DNA of 64,000 bases from Ruminiclostridium sufflavum DSM 19573 (GTDB taxonomy: Bacteria; Bacillota; Clostridia; Acetivibrionales; DSM-1351). The notes under the pieces were generated by a model. That model was given only the letters and a program-made list of their open reading frames with translations, made no database searches and had not been told where the DNA came from. Below, one piece after another: positions 36,260 through 45,743 of this stretch (its first letter is position 1; each line of letters starts with the position of its first letter). The position numbers and the translations under genes were made by a program. Location: assembly GCF_003208175.1 (NCBI RefSeq), contig NZ_QKMR01000007.1, positions 62,001-126,000 on the forward strand. Reading direction: 5' to 3'.

Positions 36260-37831
36260 TCAATATTTCTTAAATTTTCTCACTCTTTTGTTTTTTAGCC
36301 CTAGAAGCTGTAAAAGCTCTCTCCAATTAATAACACCCACCAGTGCCATTAAGAATAATGCTATTATAATATATGCAGCTATTGCAAAAAGTGTATGCAC
36401 AGATGCATTTAGCCTCATAAAGCTGAAAAAGCCATAAATATTTTTCCCGAAAATGAACAGAACAACCGTCACTGCCGCGGGCAAAAGCACCCAATGCCTT
36501 AAATCCAGTACCATACCCGTATTTTTTACTATAGTAATAAAATTTAAAATGCATATAATTAATGAGCTTATTATCATACCTATTATGTATACCGGCAGAC
36601 CATATTCAGGGATAAGGAAGTATACAAACAGAATTCTTATAACAGACCCGGCTATAGAGTTTGCCAATAGAAGTCCCTGCTTGCCAAGACCATTCATCAC
36701 ACCCATCAGTATTTGCTGCAGATAAAGGAATATGCAGGTAAACGAAAGTAAAAACAATGTTCCTCCGATATTCTGCCCGGGATAAATCAAATCAGATATT
36801 TTATTGGGATAGCAGGCAAAAAGTGCCATAAATACAAAGCCGAGAACCATGGTTATCTGAATCGACTTGGAAATCCTGTAATTAACTCTATTGAAATTTT
36901 TCAGCGATATCGATTCTGAAATAGCCGGTACCAGGGTAGTCGCAAGCGATGTGGTGACAAGCTCCGGAAAAAGTATCAGTGGCATTGCCATTCCCATGAG
37001 CTTGCCGTATTCCTCCATACACTGTATATAATTCAAGCCCCCCTCCAACAATCTCTGCGGAATCAATATCACCTCCACAGCCGCCATTACAGATATCAAA
37101 AATCTGTTAAAGGATATTGGAGCTGCACAGCCAAAAATCAAGCTGACTAATTTTCTTTTTCTTATCTTGCCTTTCACAGAATTTTTGTCGGAAAATGAAT
37201 ATTTCTTATATTTGTAGCAAACAGCCAGCACAAGCAAATTTGACATCTCTCCTATTGCCATGGCCAAGGTTGCCAGCGCACATGCGTACTCAAGCCCCGC
37301 CTTTAAAAACTGAGAAGCCAGTGTAATTACTATACCTATTTTGACCAACTGCTCCACAATCTGAGAGACTGCTGTGGGAGTAACATCCTGTATTCCGTAA
37401 AAATAGCCCTTATATGCCGAAGCCGCCGCAATAAAGGGTATGCAGGGAAGCATTATAATAACCGACAAATATGTTCTGCTGTCCTTCAATACCTCATTAA
37501 CAAAAAAGTTTATATTGGCATATAAAACAGATGAAACAACTGTGCCGGCCGCCAAAACAAAAAACAAGCCTATCTTTGAAATTCTTTTTATATTAATGCT
37601 GTTTCCCTTCGCAATCTGTTCAGCGGTCATTTTTGATACAGCTATTGAAACTCCGGAGGTCAATGTCAATATAATAAGGGTATATATAGGGACTATCAGC
37701 TGATAAAGCCCCATGCCCTCTGCTCCTATCAGATTTGAGAGATATATCCTGTACAGAAAGCCGATTACTCTTGAAATAAATCCTGCAATCATTAATATAA
37801 TTGCACCCGTAATAAATGTTTTTTTGGTCAT
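36260..37831 (-). CDS. spoVB: SpoVB-like polysaccharide flippase
   Basis: MATE-fold (MOP superfamily) membrane protein of 523 residues with about 14 hydrophobic helices. The N-terminus (TKKTFITGAIILMIAGFISR) and YRIYLSNLIGAEGMGLYQLI near 30-48 are typical of SpoVB proteins, which move lipid II or related lipid-linked precursors for spore cortex synthesis. A GTG two codons earlier and the ATG at 37831 are both near AGAGGTGG; I prefer the ATG. The 172-bp gap to hsp20 carries the heat-shock promoter. Confidence 0.85.
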   Translation of the reverse strand: MTKKTFITGAIILMIAGFISRVIGFLYRIYLSNLIGAEGMGLYQLIVPIYTLIILTLTSGVSIAVSKMTAEQIAKGNSINIKRISKIGLFFVLAAGTVVSSVLYANINFFVNEVLKDSRTYLSVIIMLPCIPFIAAASAYKGYFYGIQDVTPTAVSQIVEQLVKIGIVITLASQFLKAGLEYACALATLAMAIGEMSNLLVLAVCYKYKKYSFSDKNSVKGKIRKRKLVSLIFGCAAPISFNRFLISVMAAVEVILIPQRLLEGGLNYIQCMEEYGKLMGMAMPLILFPELVTTSLATTLVPAISESISLKNFNRVNYRISKSIQITMVLGFVFMALFACYPNKISDLIYPGQNIGGTLFLLSFTCIFLYLQQILMGVMNGLGKQGLLLANSIAGSVIRILFVYFLIPEYGLPVYIIGMIISSLIICILNFITIVKNTGMVLDLRHWVLLPAAVTVVLFIFGKNIYGFFSFMRLNASVHTLFAIAAYIIIALFLMALVGVINWRELLQLLGLKNKRVRKFKKY

Positions 37832-38171
37832 AGCCACCTCTGAGTATTTTATTTTTCATCCTGTCGTAATTTTATTACAAAGATATTAATTCAAAATATC
37901 TCTTCTCTACTATTAGTATTGAAGTTTGTATCCATTTATGTCTCTATGTTTGAAGAGGTTTGCCATATATTACAGGTTGCCCTTTCAGGCAAAAAAGCCT
38001 TATAATAGGCCTAACAGCAGCTTTGCGCAAAGCTCTCAGAAATGATGGCATAGTAGAAACACCCTGCATGCAGTCCATGAGGATAAGGCCTACCTGACTA
38101 TCAAAAATAACCCTATAGAAAATGTTCTTATGCTGTTATAACCGGCATATAGGGAAACTATCGGAGGGCAA
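37832..38171. other. Divergent intergenic region between spoVB and the NlpC/P60 gene
   Basis: About 340 bp without a gene. Since clostridial NlpC/P60 genes often have a c-di-AMP riboswitch, I searched the plus-strand leader for its conserved segments and saw none. A short hairpin, ATAGGGAAACTAT, stands just before the ribosome binding site CGGAGG. Confidence 0.45.
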
Positions 38172-38996
38172 ATGAATAAAAAATTGTTATCAACTTTTTT
38201 AGCATTATCTATTTGTGCAGCAGCAATAATTCCAATTTACAAGCATTTGGAGCTTAACAGCAGCAACAGCAGTATATCAGCTGCCAGTGAGCTGGAGCAA
38301 TTAAATCCGGAAAAGCTAGAAGCCTTAACCGACGATGTCAAATTATCTAAAAGTGAGAGCACTGAAAATATAACATCAGAAAAAAAAGCAGCAGCTGAAA
38401 ATACTTCCGGCTCAGCCGCAAGCAATTCCAGCACAAATAAGGCTGTCACAAGCTCAAAATCAAGTACAGAAAACAAGACAACAGCAAATACCGCTAAATC
38501 AAAAGCCAGCACATCGTCTTCAAGCGAATCAGCTGCAAAAGCAACAACCAATAAGGCTGCTTCAAGTTCATCCTCAAGCACAAAAAGTACTTCTTCAAAC
38601 AGAGGAACGACATCCTCTGCCACAAGCTCCAAGGCAAGCGCTGTAATCAGTACCGCAAAAAGCCTTCTGGGAGTGCCTTATGTTTGGGGCGGAGCATCTC
38701 CAAGTGGTTTTGACTGCTCCGGATTTACTCAATATGTATTAGGCAAAAATGGCATTACTGTTCCAAGAACTGCCGCTGAGCAGTATAAATCAGGAACAAG
38801 CGTCTCAAAAAGTAATCTGCGCGTGGGTGATTTAGTATTTTTTACAACCTATAAAGAAGGTCCTTCTCATCTAGGCTTTTACTTGGGGAACGGCAATTTT
38901 ATACATGCCAGCTCTTCAAAGGGAGTCACTATATCAAGCTTAAGCAGTGATTATTATTCAAGCAGGTATATAGGAGCAAGAAGAGTAATTAATTAG
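38172..38996 (+). CDS. Secreted NlpC/P60 peptidoglycan endopeptidase
   Basis: 274 residues. An N-terminal signal peptide or anchor (about 5-22) is followed by a low-complexity linker rich in Ser, Thr, Ala, Lys and Asn (about 55-155). The C-terminal NlpC/P60 domain then shows GVPYVWGGASPSGFDCSGF with the catalytic Cys182, VGDLVFFTT and the catalytic His in PSHLGFYLGNGNFIHASS. It should cut D-gamma-glutamyl-diamino acid bonds in peptidoglycan. CGGAGGG precedes the ATG. A terminator follows. Confidence 0.9.
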   Translation: MNKKLLSTFLALSICAAAIIPIYKHLELNSSNSSISAASELEQLNPEKLEALTDDVKLSKSESTENITSEKKAAAENTSGSAASNSSTNKAVTSSKSSTENKTTANTAKSKASTSSSSESAAKATTNKAASSSSSSTKSTSSNRGTTSSATSSKASAVISTAKSLLGVPYVWGGASPSGFDCSGFTQYVLGKNGITVPRTAAEQYKSGTSVSKSNLRVGDLVFFTTYKEGPSHLGFYLGNGNFIHASSSKGVTISSLSSDYYSSRYIGARRVIN

Positions 38997-39033
38997 GCTA
39001 TAATATCGCAAACCGAAAATCCGGTATGCTTTT

Positions 39034-39073
39034 AAAAAGGCTTTCAGAAAAAAATTTCTGAAAGCCTTTTTTA
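39034..39073 (+). terminator. Terminator after the NlpC/P60 gene
   Basis: The long stem AAAAGGCTTTCAGAAA / TTTCTGAAAGCCTTTT runs into a T-rich tail on the plus strand. Confidence 0.92.
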
Positions 39074-39199
39074 TTTATTTTCTCTTATGATAGAATAATA
39101 GCAGAAAAAACAATAGTGGGTTACTAAGCGCAGAGCAGATATTCTCCGCAAGTTTACACTCAATAAATATTTTATGCCGGAAATCAGCGTGGAGGTTAT

Positions 39200-39934
39200 A
39201 TGAAAAGGCCAAGTGAACGAAGCCTTCGAATTTTAATAGCTTTGCTTTCTATAGCAATTATTTTGTTATCAGTATTTACCTTTTTGGTTAAAAACGGTTT
39301 CTCAATAAAAGATATTTTCCCGAAAGCTATTGTGTCCGAGTTTTCTGCACAACCTGAAGGGCCTGCTCCTGCCGTAATAATAGATGCAGGTCACGGCGGC
39401 TGGGAACCCGGTGCAATTAACGGCTCAATACAGGAAAAAGAGGTTACCCTAGCTATCGCCCTTGAAGTGGAAAAAATTTTAAAAGAAAAAGATATCAGTT
39501 ATTTTATGATTAGAAATGATGACACATATGTAAGTCTCGAAGACAGAATCAAAATTGCAAATGAAAAGGCTTGCAGGCTATTTGTCAGTATTCACAACAA
39601 CTCCTATACCGATCCGGCTCAAAGAGGTGTATTAACCGCATATAATCCATACTCAGACACTGGTAAGGATATTGCAGGTATTATGCAGTCAAGACTTGAG
39701 AATCTGGGCATGAGAAACAGAGAGCTGATGCCCCGCCCGAATTTATATGTTCTCCGCTATACAAGCATGCCTTCTATATTGCTGGAAATAGGCTTTCTGT
39801 CTAACAAGAAGGATTTAAAGCTATTAACTGACGGAGACTTTCAGCAAAAATGTGCACAGCAGATAGTCTTGGGAATAGAAGACATCGCAGCTAAGTATTT
39901 TCCTGACGAAGTAAAAAACTCTGCAAAAGATTAA
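39200..39934 (+). CDS. N-acetylmuramoyl-L-alanine amidase, CwlD-like
   Basis: 244 residues with an N-terminal membrane anchor (about 11-31) and an Amidase_3 domain. The zinc ligands and catalytic Glu are visible: AGHGG (His) near 63, NGSIQEKEV (Glu) near 75, SIHNN (His) near 132 and LLEIGFLSN (Glu) near 197. CwlD makes muramic-lactam in spore cortex, and this short single-domain form resembles it, but other roles are possible. GTGGAGG precedes the ATG. Its 3' end overlaps convergent dusB by 44 bp. Confidence 0.9.
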   Translation: MKRPSERSLRILIALLSIAIILLSVFTFLVKNGFSIKDIFPKAIVSEFSAQPEGPAPAVIIDAGHGGWEPGAINGSIQEKEVTLAIALEVEKILKEKDISYFMIRNDDTYVSLEDRIKIANEKACRLFVSIHNNSYTDPAQRGVLTAYNPYSDTGKDIAGIMQSRLENLGMRNRELMPRPNLYVLRYTSMPSILLEIGFLSNKKDLKLLTDGDFQQKCAQQIVLGIEDIAAKYFPDEVKNSAKD

Positions 39935-40862
39935 AAATCTCCTCTTTATTTGTTAATTTAAAAAGCTTTTGCTTTGTATATGCGGCATCTCTCAGGCCTT
40001 TAATATACCAAGCTATATGTGACCTCATTTCAAGAATGCCCGTTCTTTCTCCCTTATACTCTATCAGCATATTCATATGCCTTATAATTGTTTGTATTTT
40101 TTGTTCAGCTGTAGGCGCAGGAATAATTATACCCTCTTCAAGGTATTTGTTTATCTGATTAAATATCCATGGATTACCCTGAGCTCCCCTGCCAACCATT
40201 ACGGCATCACAGCCCGTCTCCTCAAATAAGCGTTTTGCTGCTTCGGGGCCGGTTACGTCACCGTTGCCGATTACAGGAATAGAAACAGCTCTCTTTACCT
40301 GCTTAATAATATCCCAATCAGCCTTGCCGCTGTAATACTGCTCACGGGTTCTTCCATGAACCGTAACTGCACAGGCACCGTTTTCTTCGGCAATTCCGGC
40401 TATTTCAACAGCATTAGCGAGGGAATCATCCCAGCCCTTGCGTATCTTCACCGTAACCGGTTTTTTGGTGGCTCCTGAAACAGCCTTTACTATTTTGGCG
40501 ACCAGCTCCGGCTTTTTCATCAAAGCGCTGCCCTCACCATTTTTTGTTATCTTGGGAGCAGGGCAGCCCATGTTAATATCAATTATACCGGCATCCGATC
40601 TGTCCAGCTTCTCTGCCACCTCCGCCATTATTTCAGGCTCGGAGCCAAATATCTGCACTGCACCGGGTTTTTCCTTCTCATCAAGCAGTGTCAGCTTTGT
40701 ACTTTTATCGTCATTATAATGCATACCCTTTGCACTTACCATTTCAGTGAAGACAAGTCCGCATCCCTGCTCCTTGCACAACACCCTGAACGGCATATCC
40801 GTTACTCCGGCCATTGGTGCCAAAAAAATCCTGTTTTCCAATTCTGCGCTTCCTATTTTCAC
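39891..40862 (-). CDS. dusB: tRNA-dihydrouridine synthase DusB
   Basis: FMN enzyme that reduces uridine to dihydrouridine in tRNA D-loops, 323 residues. LAPMAGVTDMPFRVLCKEQG near 14 binds FMN, NMGCPAPKITKNGEGSALM near 98 carries the catalytic Cys, VKIRKGWDD near 138 and VMVGRGAQGNPWIF near 220 are conserved. The start is GTG with GAGGAA upstream. It converges on and overlaps the amidase gene by 44 bp, an uncommon arrangement. Confidence 0.94.
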   Translation of the reverse strand: MKIGSAELENRIFLAPMAGVTDMPFRVLCKEQGCGLVFTEMVSAKGMHYNDDKSTKLTLLDEKEKPGAVQIFGSEPEIMAEVAEKLDRSDAGIIDINMGCPAPKITKNGEGSALMKKPELVAKIVKAVSGATKKPVTVKIRKGWDDSLANAVEIAGIAEENGACAVTVHGRTREQYYSGKADWDIIKQVKRAVSIPVIGNGDVTGPEAAKRLFEETGCDAVMVGRGAQGNPWIFNQINKYLEEGIIIPAPTAEQKIQTIIRHMNMLIEYKGERTGILEMRSHIAWYIKGLRDAAYTKQKLFKLTNKEEIFNLLQSFLLRQENT

Positions 40863-40923
40863 TGTTTGTTTCCTCGTTTTTATAAGTGTATGATAATTTA
40901 TTTTTATTGCCGGCTATGTATTG

Positions 40924-41718
40924 CTATTTCCTGTCCGCTAAAACAGCCATCAGGCTATTCATTCCGTTTACAGCCGACGGAAATCCTGAAAAGGCTGTCA
41001 TTAAAAGCATTAATTCCTTTAGCTGAGCAGATGTTACCCCTATATTAAGTGCCATATTAATATGTGTTTTTAACTGTGACTGCGCAGTCCCTAAAGCTGT
41101 CATAGCAGAAATTGAAGCAAGCTCCCTATACCTTTTGTCTATATTATTTCTTGCTGTAATATCCGCTTGCCCGCAAACTATAAGCTCTACAAGCTCCGGA
41201 GAAAAATCTCCGTAAAACTTCTCCAATAATTCCACCTGCCTGCCGTCCAATTCCGAAAGCACCCTTGAGCCTATTTCGTATCTGGTCTCAGGTAAAATTT
41301 CATTTGTAGGTTCAGTCCCTATATCATCCTCTATACCTTCGCTCTTCCGTTCATCTAAAACTGCTATCAGAAGGTTTACCGCATTAATGCATGACGGAAA
41401 CCCTGAAAAGGCTGACATTTGAAGTATTATTTCCTTAATCTCATTAATAGTGCAGCCGACATTCAGTGCTCCGTTCATATGAAGCCTTAATTGAGGCTGG
41501 GCGTTTCCCAGAGCTGTTAACGCTGCTACTGCCGCTATCTCTCTTGATTTTAAATCCAATGCCTCTCTATTATAAAGTTCCCCCCAAACATATTCAACCA
41601 TATACTTCTCTAAATCAGGAAATATATCCTTTACACTGTCATCAATGCTGCTGTGGGCATTGCCCAAAACCTTGCGCTGATTTATGTATCCTTGTTCCAA
41701 TTTATTTTTTTTATCCAT
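40924..41718 (-). CDS. Tandem carboxymuconolactone decarboxylase-like protein
   Basis: 264 residues carrying two AhpD/CMD-fold repeats, at about 40-118 and 175-258. Each has the pattern L-T-A-L-G-x-A-Q-x-Q-L-x-x-H-x-N-x-A-L-N and ends AFSGFPS. The CxxC pair of AhpD-type peroxidases is absent, so a redox role like AhpD is unlikely. Some such proteins act on small carboxylates or lactones; the substrate here is unknown. The start at 41718 has AAGGAGA upstream. Confidence 0.85.
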   Translation of the reverse strand: MDKKNKLEQGYINQRKVLGNAHSSIDDSVKDIFPDLEKYMVEYVWGELYNREALDLKSREIAAVAALTALGNAQPQLRLHMNGALNVGCTINEIKEIILQMSAFSGFPSCINAVNLLIAVLDERKSEGIEDDIGTEPTNEILPETRYEIGSRVLSELDGRQVELLEKFYGDFSPELVELIVCGQADITARNNIDKRYRELASISAMTALGTAQSQLKTHINMALNIGVTSAQLKELMLLMTAFSGFPSAVNGMNSLMAVLADRK

Positions 41719-41784
41719 AGAAGTTGTCTCCTTTTGCTGAATCACTTGCAGTCCAAAGCTCCTGCCTAAATATAACTGTTTAAC

Positions 41785-41817
41785 AAAAAGCGCCAGAAAT
41801 CTTTAATTTCCAGCGCT
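41785..41817 (-). terminator. Terminator after tRNA-Arg
   Basis: On the minus strand the stem AGCGCTGGAAAT / ATTTCTGGCGCT is followed by TTTTT, beginning right at the tRNA 3' end. Confidence 0.88.
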
Positions 41818-41892
41818 TGGCGTCCCGAACAGGAATCGAACCCGTATCAGTGGAACCGGAATCCACCGTCTTATCCATTAGACTACCGAGAC
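41818..41892 (-). tRNA. tRNA-Arg (CCG)
   Basis: A 75-nt cloverleaf including an encoded CCA. Acceptor GTCTCGG pairs with TCGGGAC using two wobble pairs, the anticodon stem GTGGA/TCCAC encloses TTCCGGT with anticodon CCG, and the T-arm has GGGTTCGATTC. It reads CGG codons. Confidence 0.95.
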
Positions 41893-42092
41893 ATTATGTA
41901 ATTAAGCTGCTAAAACAAAAGCTTCCTGCAACGTAAATTTCCCATACAAATCCAATACATATTATAGCCTAATAATTGCTTGTTTACAATATCAAAAAGC
42001 TGCCAATATAATAAATTATCGTTTCAATTATCCCTGTACACCCTAAATAGCTGAATTACATTACAACTATAAAAAATATGCCGCCATATATA

Positions 42093-42734
42093 TTACAGCC
42101 GGAGTAAAACCAGCTCCAGCAAATAGACAATTGCCTGACTAAGCAATGCATTCCAAATAAAAACAAGTACGAATACAATTCCTCTGATACTGTTTGAAAG
42201 CTTGAACAGCACACACAGCCCCCGTGTAATTACCCCGTTGAACCAAAAATACGCCAATATGCCAAGCACCGAGGATATGTATGCCAGTATATCAGAATTA
42301 TACGTAACAGCCATGCTTCCGGTAAAATAACACAGCAAATCTACAGGTGTAATAATAGCATTAGCTATTGCATACAGCTTTGCGACCTTTGTTAACTGGC
42401 TTGAATATATCATTACCAATGACATGGACTTACTTTCATTTCTGTTTTTAAAATGCTTTATGGCATCAAAAGCGGGATAAGAAAAACCCATCATATCCAC
42501 AAAGCCTACCACCAAGGCTGCCAAAAGCAATATCCCCATAACCTTGAAATTGAATTCAAAATTATTTCTGAATTCTGCATTATTTGAACACATACTAACC
42601 GCAGCGAAGAATACATCCCGCAAGCCAACAAAGACTATCCCTATATAAAGCCACATAGTTTTGTCATTAAGCTTGGAATAAAAATCCTTTCTTAGCAGGA
42701 AAAAATCAATTATTTTGTTAAAACTCAATTTCAT
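42093..42734 (-). CDS. Multi-pass membrane protein, unknown
   Basis: 213 residues with about five hydrophobic segments, at about 27-45, 66-85, 118-140, 148-165 and 178-205. The general appearance (small, all-helical, polar N-terminus) is like the Yip1 family, but I see no decisive motif. AAGGAG precedes the ATG. It follows spoIIE and a small tail-anchored protein gene on the same strand. A role in the mother-cell or forespore membrane is speculative. Confidence 0.65.
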   Translation of the reverse strand: MKLSFNKIIDFFLLRKDFYSKLNDKTMWLYIGIVFVGLRDVFFAAVSMCSNNAEFRNNFEFNFKVMGILLLAALVVGFVDMMGFSYPAFDAIKHFKNRNESKSMSLVMIYSSQLTKVAKLYAIANAIITPVDLLCYFTGSMAVTYNSDILAYISSVLGILAYFWFNGVITRGLCVLFKLSNSIRGIVFVLVFIWNALLSQAIVYLLELVLLRL

Positions 42735-42851
42735 ATATGCTCCTTAATATTGTTTTACACATATCATATAATAATATATATGGCATGCTAAAATCAAGAG
42801 CGTTATCAGTATTAATACTGATTTTAAGAAATTATTACCGTTTAATGCATA

Positions 42852-43184
42852 TTAAAACAGCTTCATTAAAAGAAAAACAACTGCTGCAACGCTACCAATC
42901 AAGGCTGAATTTATTATTATATTTTTAATGAATTTATTGTTAGCTTTCTCTTTTTTCTCCGGAGGGTGCAGCTTGCATTTATTTTCTTTAATATAGCTAT
43001 TAATGATTGCTTCTGCCTCCTTCAGAATAAAATCCTTTTTTACATTGTTATGCTTATCCGAATTTAAAATGGTACATTTCTCCTCTCTTTCTTTCTCCTC
43101 TTTTAAAACCAGTATAGCCGACTCAAATAAATTGGAACAAATATCATTAATTACAATCACCCTTCTAGCTTTTCCATAAAACAT
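42852..43184 (-). CDS. Small tail-anchored protein, unknown
   Basis: 110 residues. A polar N-terminal domain of about 85 residues (FYGKARRVIVINDICSNLFESAI split by motif limits: it begins MFYGKARRVIVINDICSN) ends in a single C-terminal membrane helix at about 87-108, so it should be attached to the membrane by its tail. TTGGAGG lies before the ATG at 43184. It lies 84 bp downstream of spoIIE in the same direction, so sporulation-linked expression is possible. No family recognised. Confidence 0.65.
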   Translation of the reverse strand: MFYGKARRVIVINDICSNLFESAILVLKEEKEREEKCTILNSDKHNNVKKDFILKEAEAIINSYIKENKCKLHPPEKKEKANNKFIKNIIINSALIGSVAAVVFLLMKLF

Positions 43185-43267
43185 AGTATCCTCCAACAAG
43201 AGCATTTATCAGTAGTTTATGAAAGTTTACTATTTTTATACGCATATACCAGATTAATAACAGCCAG

Positions 43268-45688
43268 TTACTTGGATTTCCATACTTTAGCCACCATCAC
43301 CATCATGTCATCCACAGGAGCCTTATCCTTGCAGGCGCATAATGCCTCCTCCAGCAAATCATCCGCTATCGCCTGAGGATTCTTACTGGTCATTCTCTCC
43401 AGTATGCCTTGAACTTCTTTTACGCTGTCAGGAGTATTCTGAAAGGAATCAATAATACCATCAGAAACCATTATCACAAAATCCCCGTTATTTACCTTCT
43501 TATGTACCAGCTCCAATTCTACCTCACTAAGAATCCCTGCCGGCAGCGAAGCTGTTTTCACAGTTTCAACAACCTCACTTCTTTTAATAAAAGTAGGAGC
43601 CGCCCCCACCTTTACAAACTCAACCTCTCCTTCATATAAATCAACTACAGACATATCAATGGTCGCAAAAGAATCATCATTGGACCTCAGAACCAGAAGC
43701 GAGTTAATAAGCTTAACCGTAGTATCCTTGTCAAAGCCTGACTCCATAAACTGCTCAATCAGATTTACAGTAGCCTTGCTCTGGACACAGGCCTTATGCC
43801 CTGTTCCCATTCCGTCGCTCAAGGCTGCAATGTATTTGCCGTCACCGGTATTAATAAAGGTATAGTTATCCCCTGATACATATTTCTCATTTTTCGGTAT
43901 TCGTGCCACACCTGTAATTACCTTGAAGGTTTCTTCTTCAACGAGATTGATTGTGCACATATTGCTTTTTGAATTCAAGCCGCACTCACTGCCGTCTTTA
44001 AGCATTCTGCGCCCTATTACCTCCGATACTGCCTTTTCAACATTCCCTATACAGGCCCTTCTTCCCCCGCAGCCTTTATACGTTAGCCTCACCTCATACT
44101 TGCCGAATTTATTTTCGTATACTATAGCCTCCGCATTTCGTATTCCTGCTTTTGATAAATCCAGTATAATCTGATTTTCTATATCATCCTTGAAGTCAAT
44201 ATCCACATTCAGCTCACCGGCCAAATTTGAGATTACCTTTGACATGCTTTTCAGCTGCTGTGAAACCAAGCCTCTGCTCTCACCTATCCTGCTCCTCCAA
44301 ACCATGTCCACTTTGAACAGTTCAAAAACATTGTTAACGGCTTTTACAAATTCGTCAACCCTCTCACATCTGTCCATAAAATATCTGGGTATATCCTCCT
44401 GCTCGATCCATCCCTTACTGTCCAGCTTTTCAACAATTTTGAACATCACCTGATAGGTATTGCAAAAATTTTGCTCCCAGCAATGGGTGCACAAGCTGCA
44501 ATCCTTGCATACCTTGTCCGCAACCCTGTCAAATATTGCTGTAATATCATGCTTCTCTGTTATAGTTTTAGTTTCGGATATCTCATCGAAGGTTTTCGCC
44601 ATTTCACCGAAGGCTGCTGAAAATCTGTTTAATTTTTCTACAGTTATCTCTTTTATCCTGGCACTGTATCCCTTTTTGTCTCCCTTAGCCAATAATTTTC
44701 TATCAAACCTGCTTACCATTGCATCCATCGCTTTTTCGGGAATTAACATAAAGATTGCAACAGATATGACTATCTCGTACAAAATCAGCACCTCAATAGA
44801 TCCTGTGATAACGTAAGTCAGTATTGCATCTCCCATTAGCACACCCATGCAGCAGCCTATTTTGCCCATGCTTCTCAGGATTCCCGAGATAAGCCCGCAG
44901 AACGCATATGAAGCAATTGCAGCAGATGATTCTGAGGATATACTTATAAGTGTGCCGACAATAACGCCTATTGCTGTACCGTTTCCTGCACCCGTTTTAA
45001 AGCTGAAAATAAGTATAATTATGATGCAGAAAATGTTTCTGAGACTTATTCCATAAATATTACACGGCCCCAGACCACTGACTGCCAATGCACATGCAAT
45101 TGCAATGCTTAATATCTCCTCATTGGTCATGTTGTATATCTTTGAAGGACTCTCAAGAACCTCCATTACATTTTTCAGCACAAAAACAAGCGCAAAAATA
45201 ATAAAACCGTTTAAAAGAGCTTCAAGTATGCTATACATATAAAAGCCTTCCAAATATATAAATACCGTTTCAGGGATTAAAAGACCTAAAAAGGTTATGA
45301 TTCCTATTCTCAAATGAGACCCCATACTCTTTTTAAAAGGAATATTAATTGCATTAATCAGCAGCATTACGGTACTTGCCGTCAGCAGCTTGTAAAACAG
45401 CTCACTTTCGTACGCAGAACCTGTTGTGAGCATTCCTGCGAATATTGCAATTGATATAAATATCCTATTTATATTCATACCTAAGGTGGCAGCGTAAATT
45501 GCAATGCCAAACGGCATCCGTCCGTCAAACAGTGTAATTCTTCCAAGCAAAAAAGCCATAGGCAGAATAAAAAAATTTGTTTTGTTCAAATACTGCAATA
45601 AAGCCATAATTTTTGAACCGCTTGTCTTTTTGCGGTCAGCCGAATTATATCCTCCGATATTCTTATATGGAAGCGTCTCTGTCTTCAT
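43268..45688 (-). CDS. spoIIE: Stage II sporulation protein E phosphatase
   Basis: PP2C-type serine phosphatase at the division septum; it dephosphorylates SpoIIAA to release sigma-F in the forespore. 806 residues: about ten membrane helices (30-330), a middle regulatory domain with a Cys-rich run CKDCSLCTHCW near 402, and a C-terminal phosphatase domain (about 590-805) with ALSDGMGTGHKA near 625 and VMVSDGIIDSF near 747. Length is normal for the family. GGGGGA precedes the ATG. Its promoter has the 21-bp spacing known for Spo0A-activated sporulation promoters. Confidence 0.95.
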   Translation of the reverse strand: MKTETLPYKNIGGYNSADRKKTSGSKIMALLQYLNKTNFFILPMAFLLGRITLFDGRMPFGIAIYAATLGMNINRIFISIAIFAGMLTTGSAYESELFYKLLTASTVMLLINAINIPFKKSMGSHLRIGIITFLGLLIPETVFIYLEGFYMYSILEALLNGFIIFALVFVLKNVMEVLESPSKIYNMTNEEILSIAIACALAVSGLGPCNIYGISLRNIFCIIIILIFSFKTGAGNGTAIGVIVGTLISISSESSAAIASYAFCGLISGILRSMGKIGCCMGVLMGDAILTYVITGSIEVLILYEIVISVAIFMLIPEKAMDAMVSRFDRKLLAKGDKKGYSARIKEITVEKLNRFSAAFGEMAKTFDEISETKTITEKHDITAIFDRVADKVCKDCSLCTHCWEQNFCNTYQVMFKIVEKLDSKGWIEQEDIPRYFMDRCERVDEFVKAVNNVFELFKVDMVWRSRIGESRGLVSQQLKSMSKVISNLAGELNVDIDFKDDIENQIILDLSKAGIRNAEAIVYENKFGKYEVRLTYKGCGGRRACIGNVEKAVSEVIGRRMLKDGSECGLNSKSNMCTINLVEEETFKVITGVARIPKNEKYVSGDNYTFINTGDGKYIAALSDGMGTGHKACVQSKATVNLIEQFMESGFDKDTTVKLINSLLVLRSNDDSFATIDMSVVDLYEGEVEFVKVGAAPTFIKRSEVVETVKTASLPAGILSEVELELVHKKVNNGDFVIMVSDGIIDSFQNTPDSVKEVQGILERMTSKNPQAIADDLLEEALCACKDKAPVDDMMVMVAKVWKSK

Positions 45689-45743
45689 CTTCAGTAATCC
45701 CCCTGTACTTTATCATTTGTTTTTAACCGTAATTGCCTTTATG

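Noticed and set aside
37832-38171. A c-di-AMP riboswitch before the NlpC/P60 gene
   Set aside because: The position is typical, but none of the conserved sequence blocks could be found in the leader.
38237-38632. A 131-residue acidic open frame on the minus strand
   Set aside because: It is the complement of the Ser/Ala/Lys-rich linker of the NlpC/P60 gene; the Asp/Glu/Val/Leu composition follows from that.
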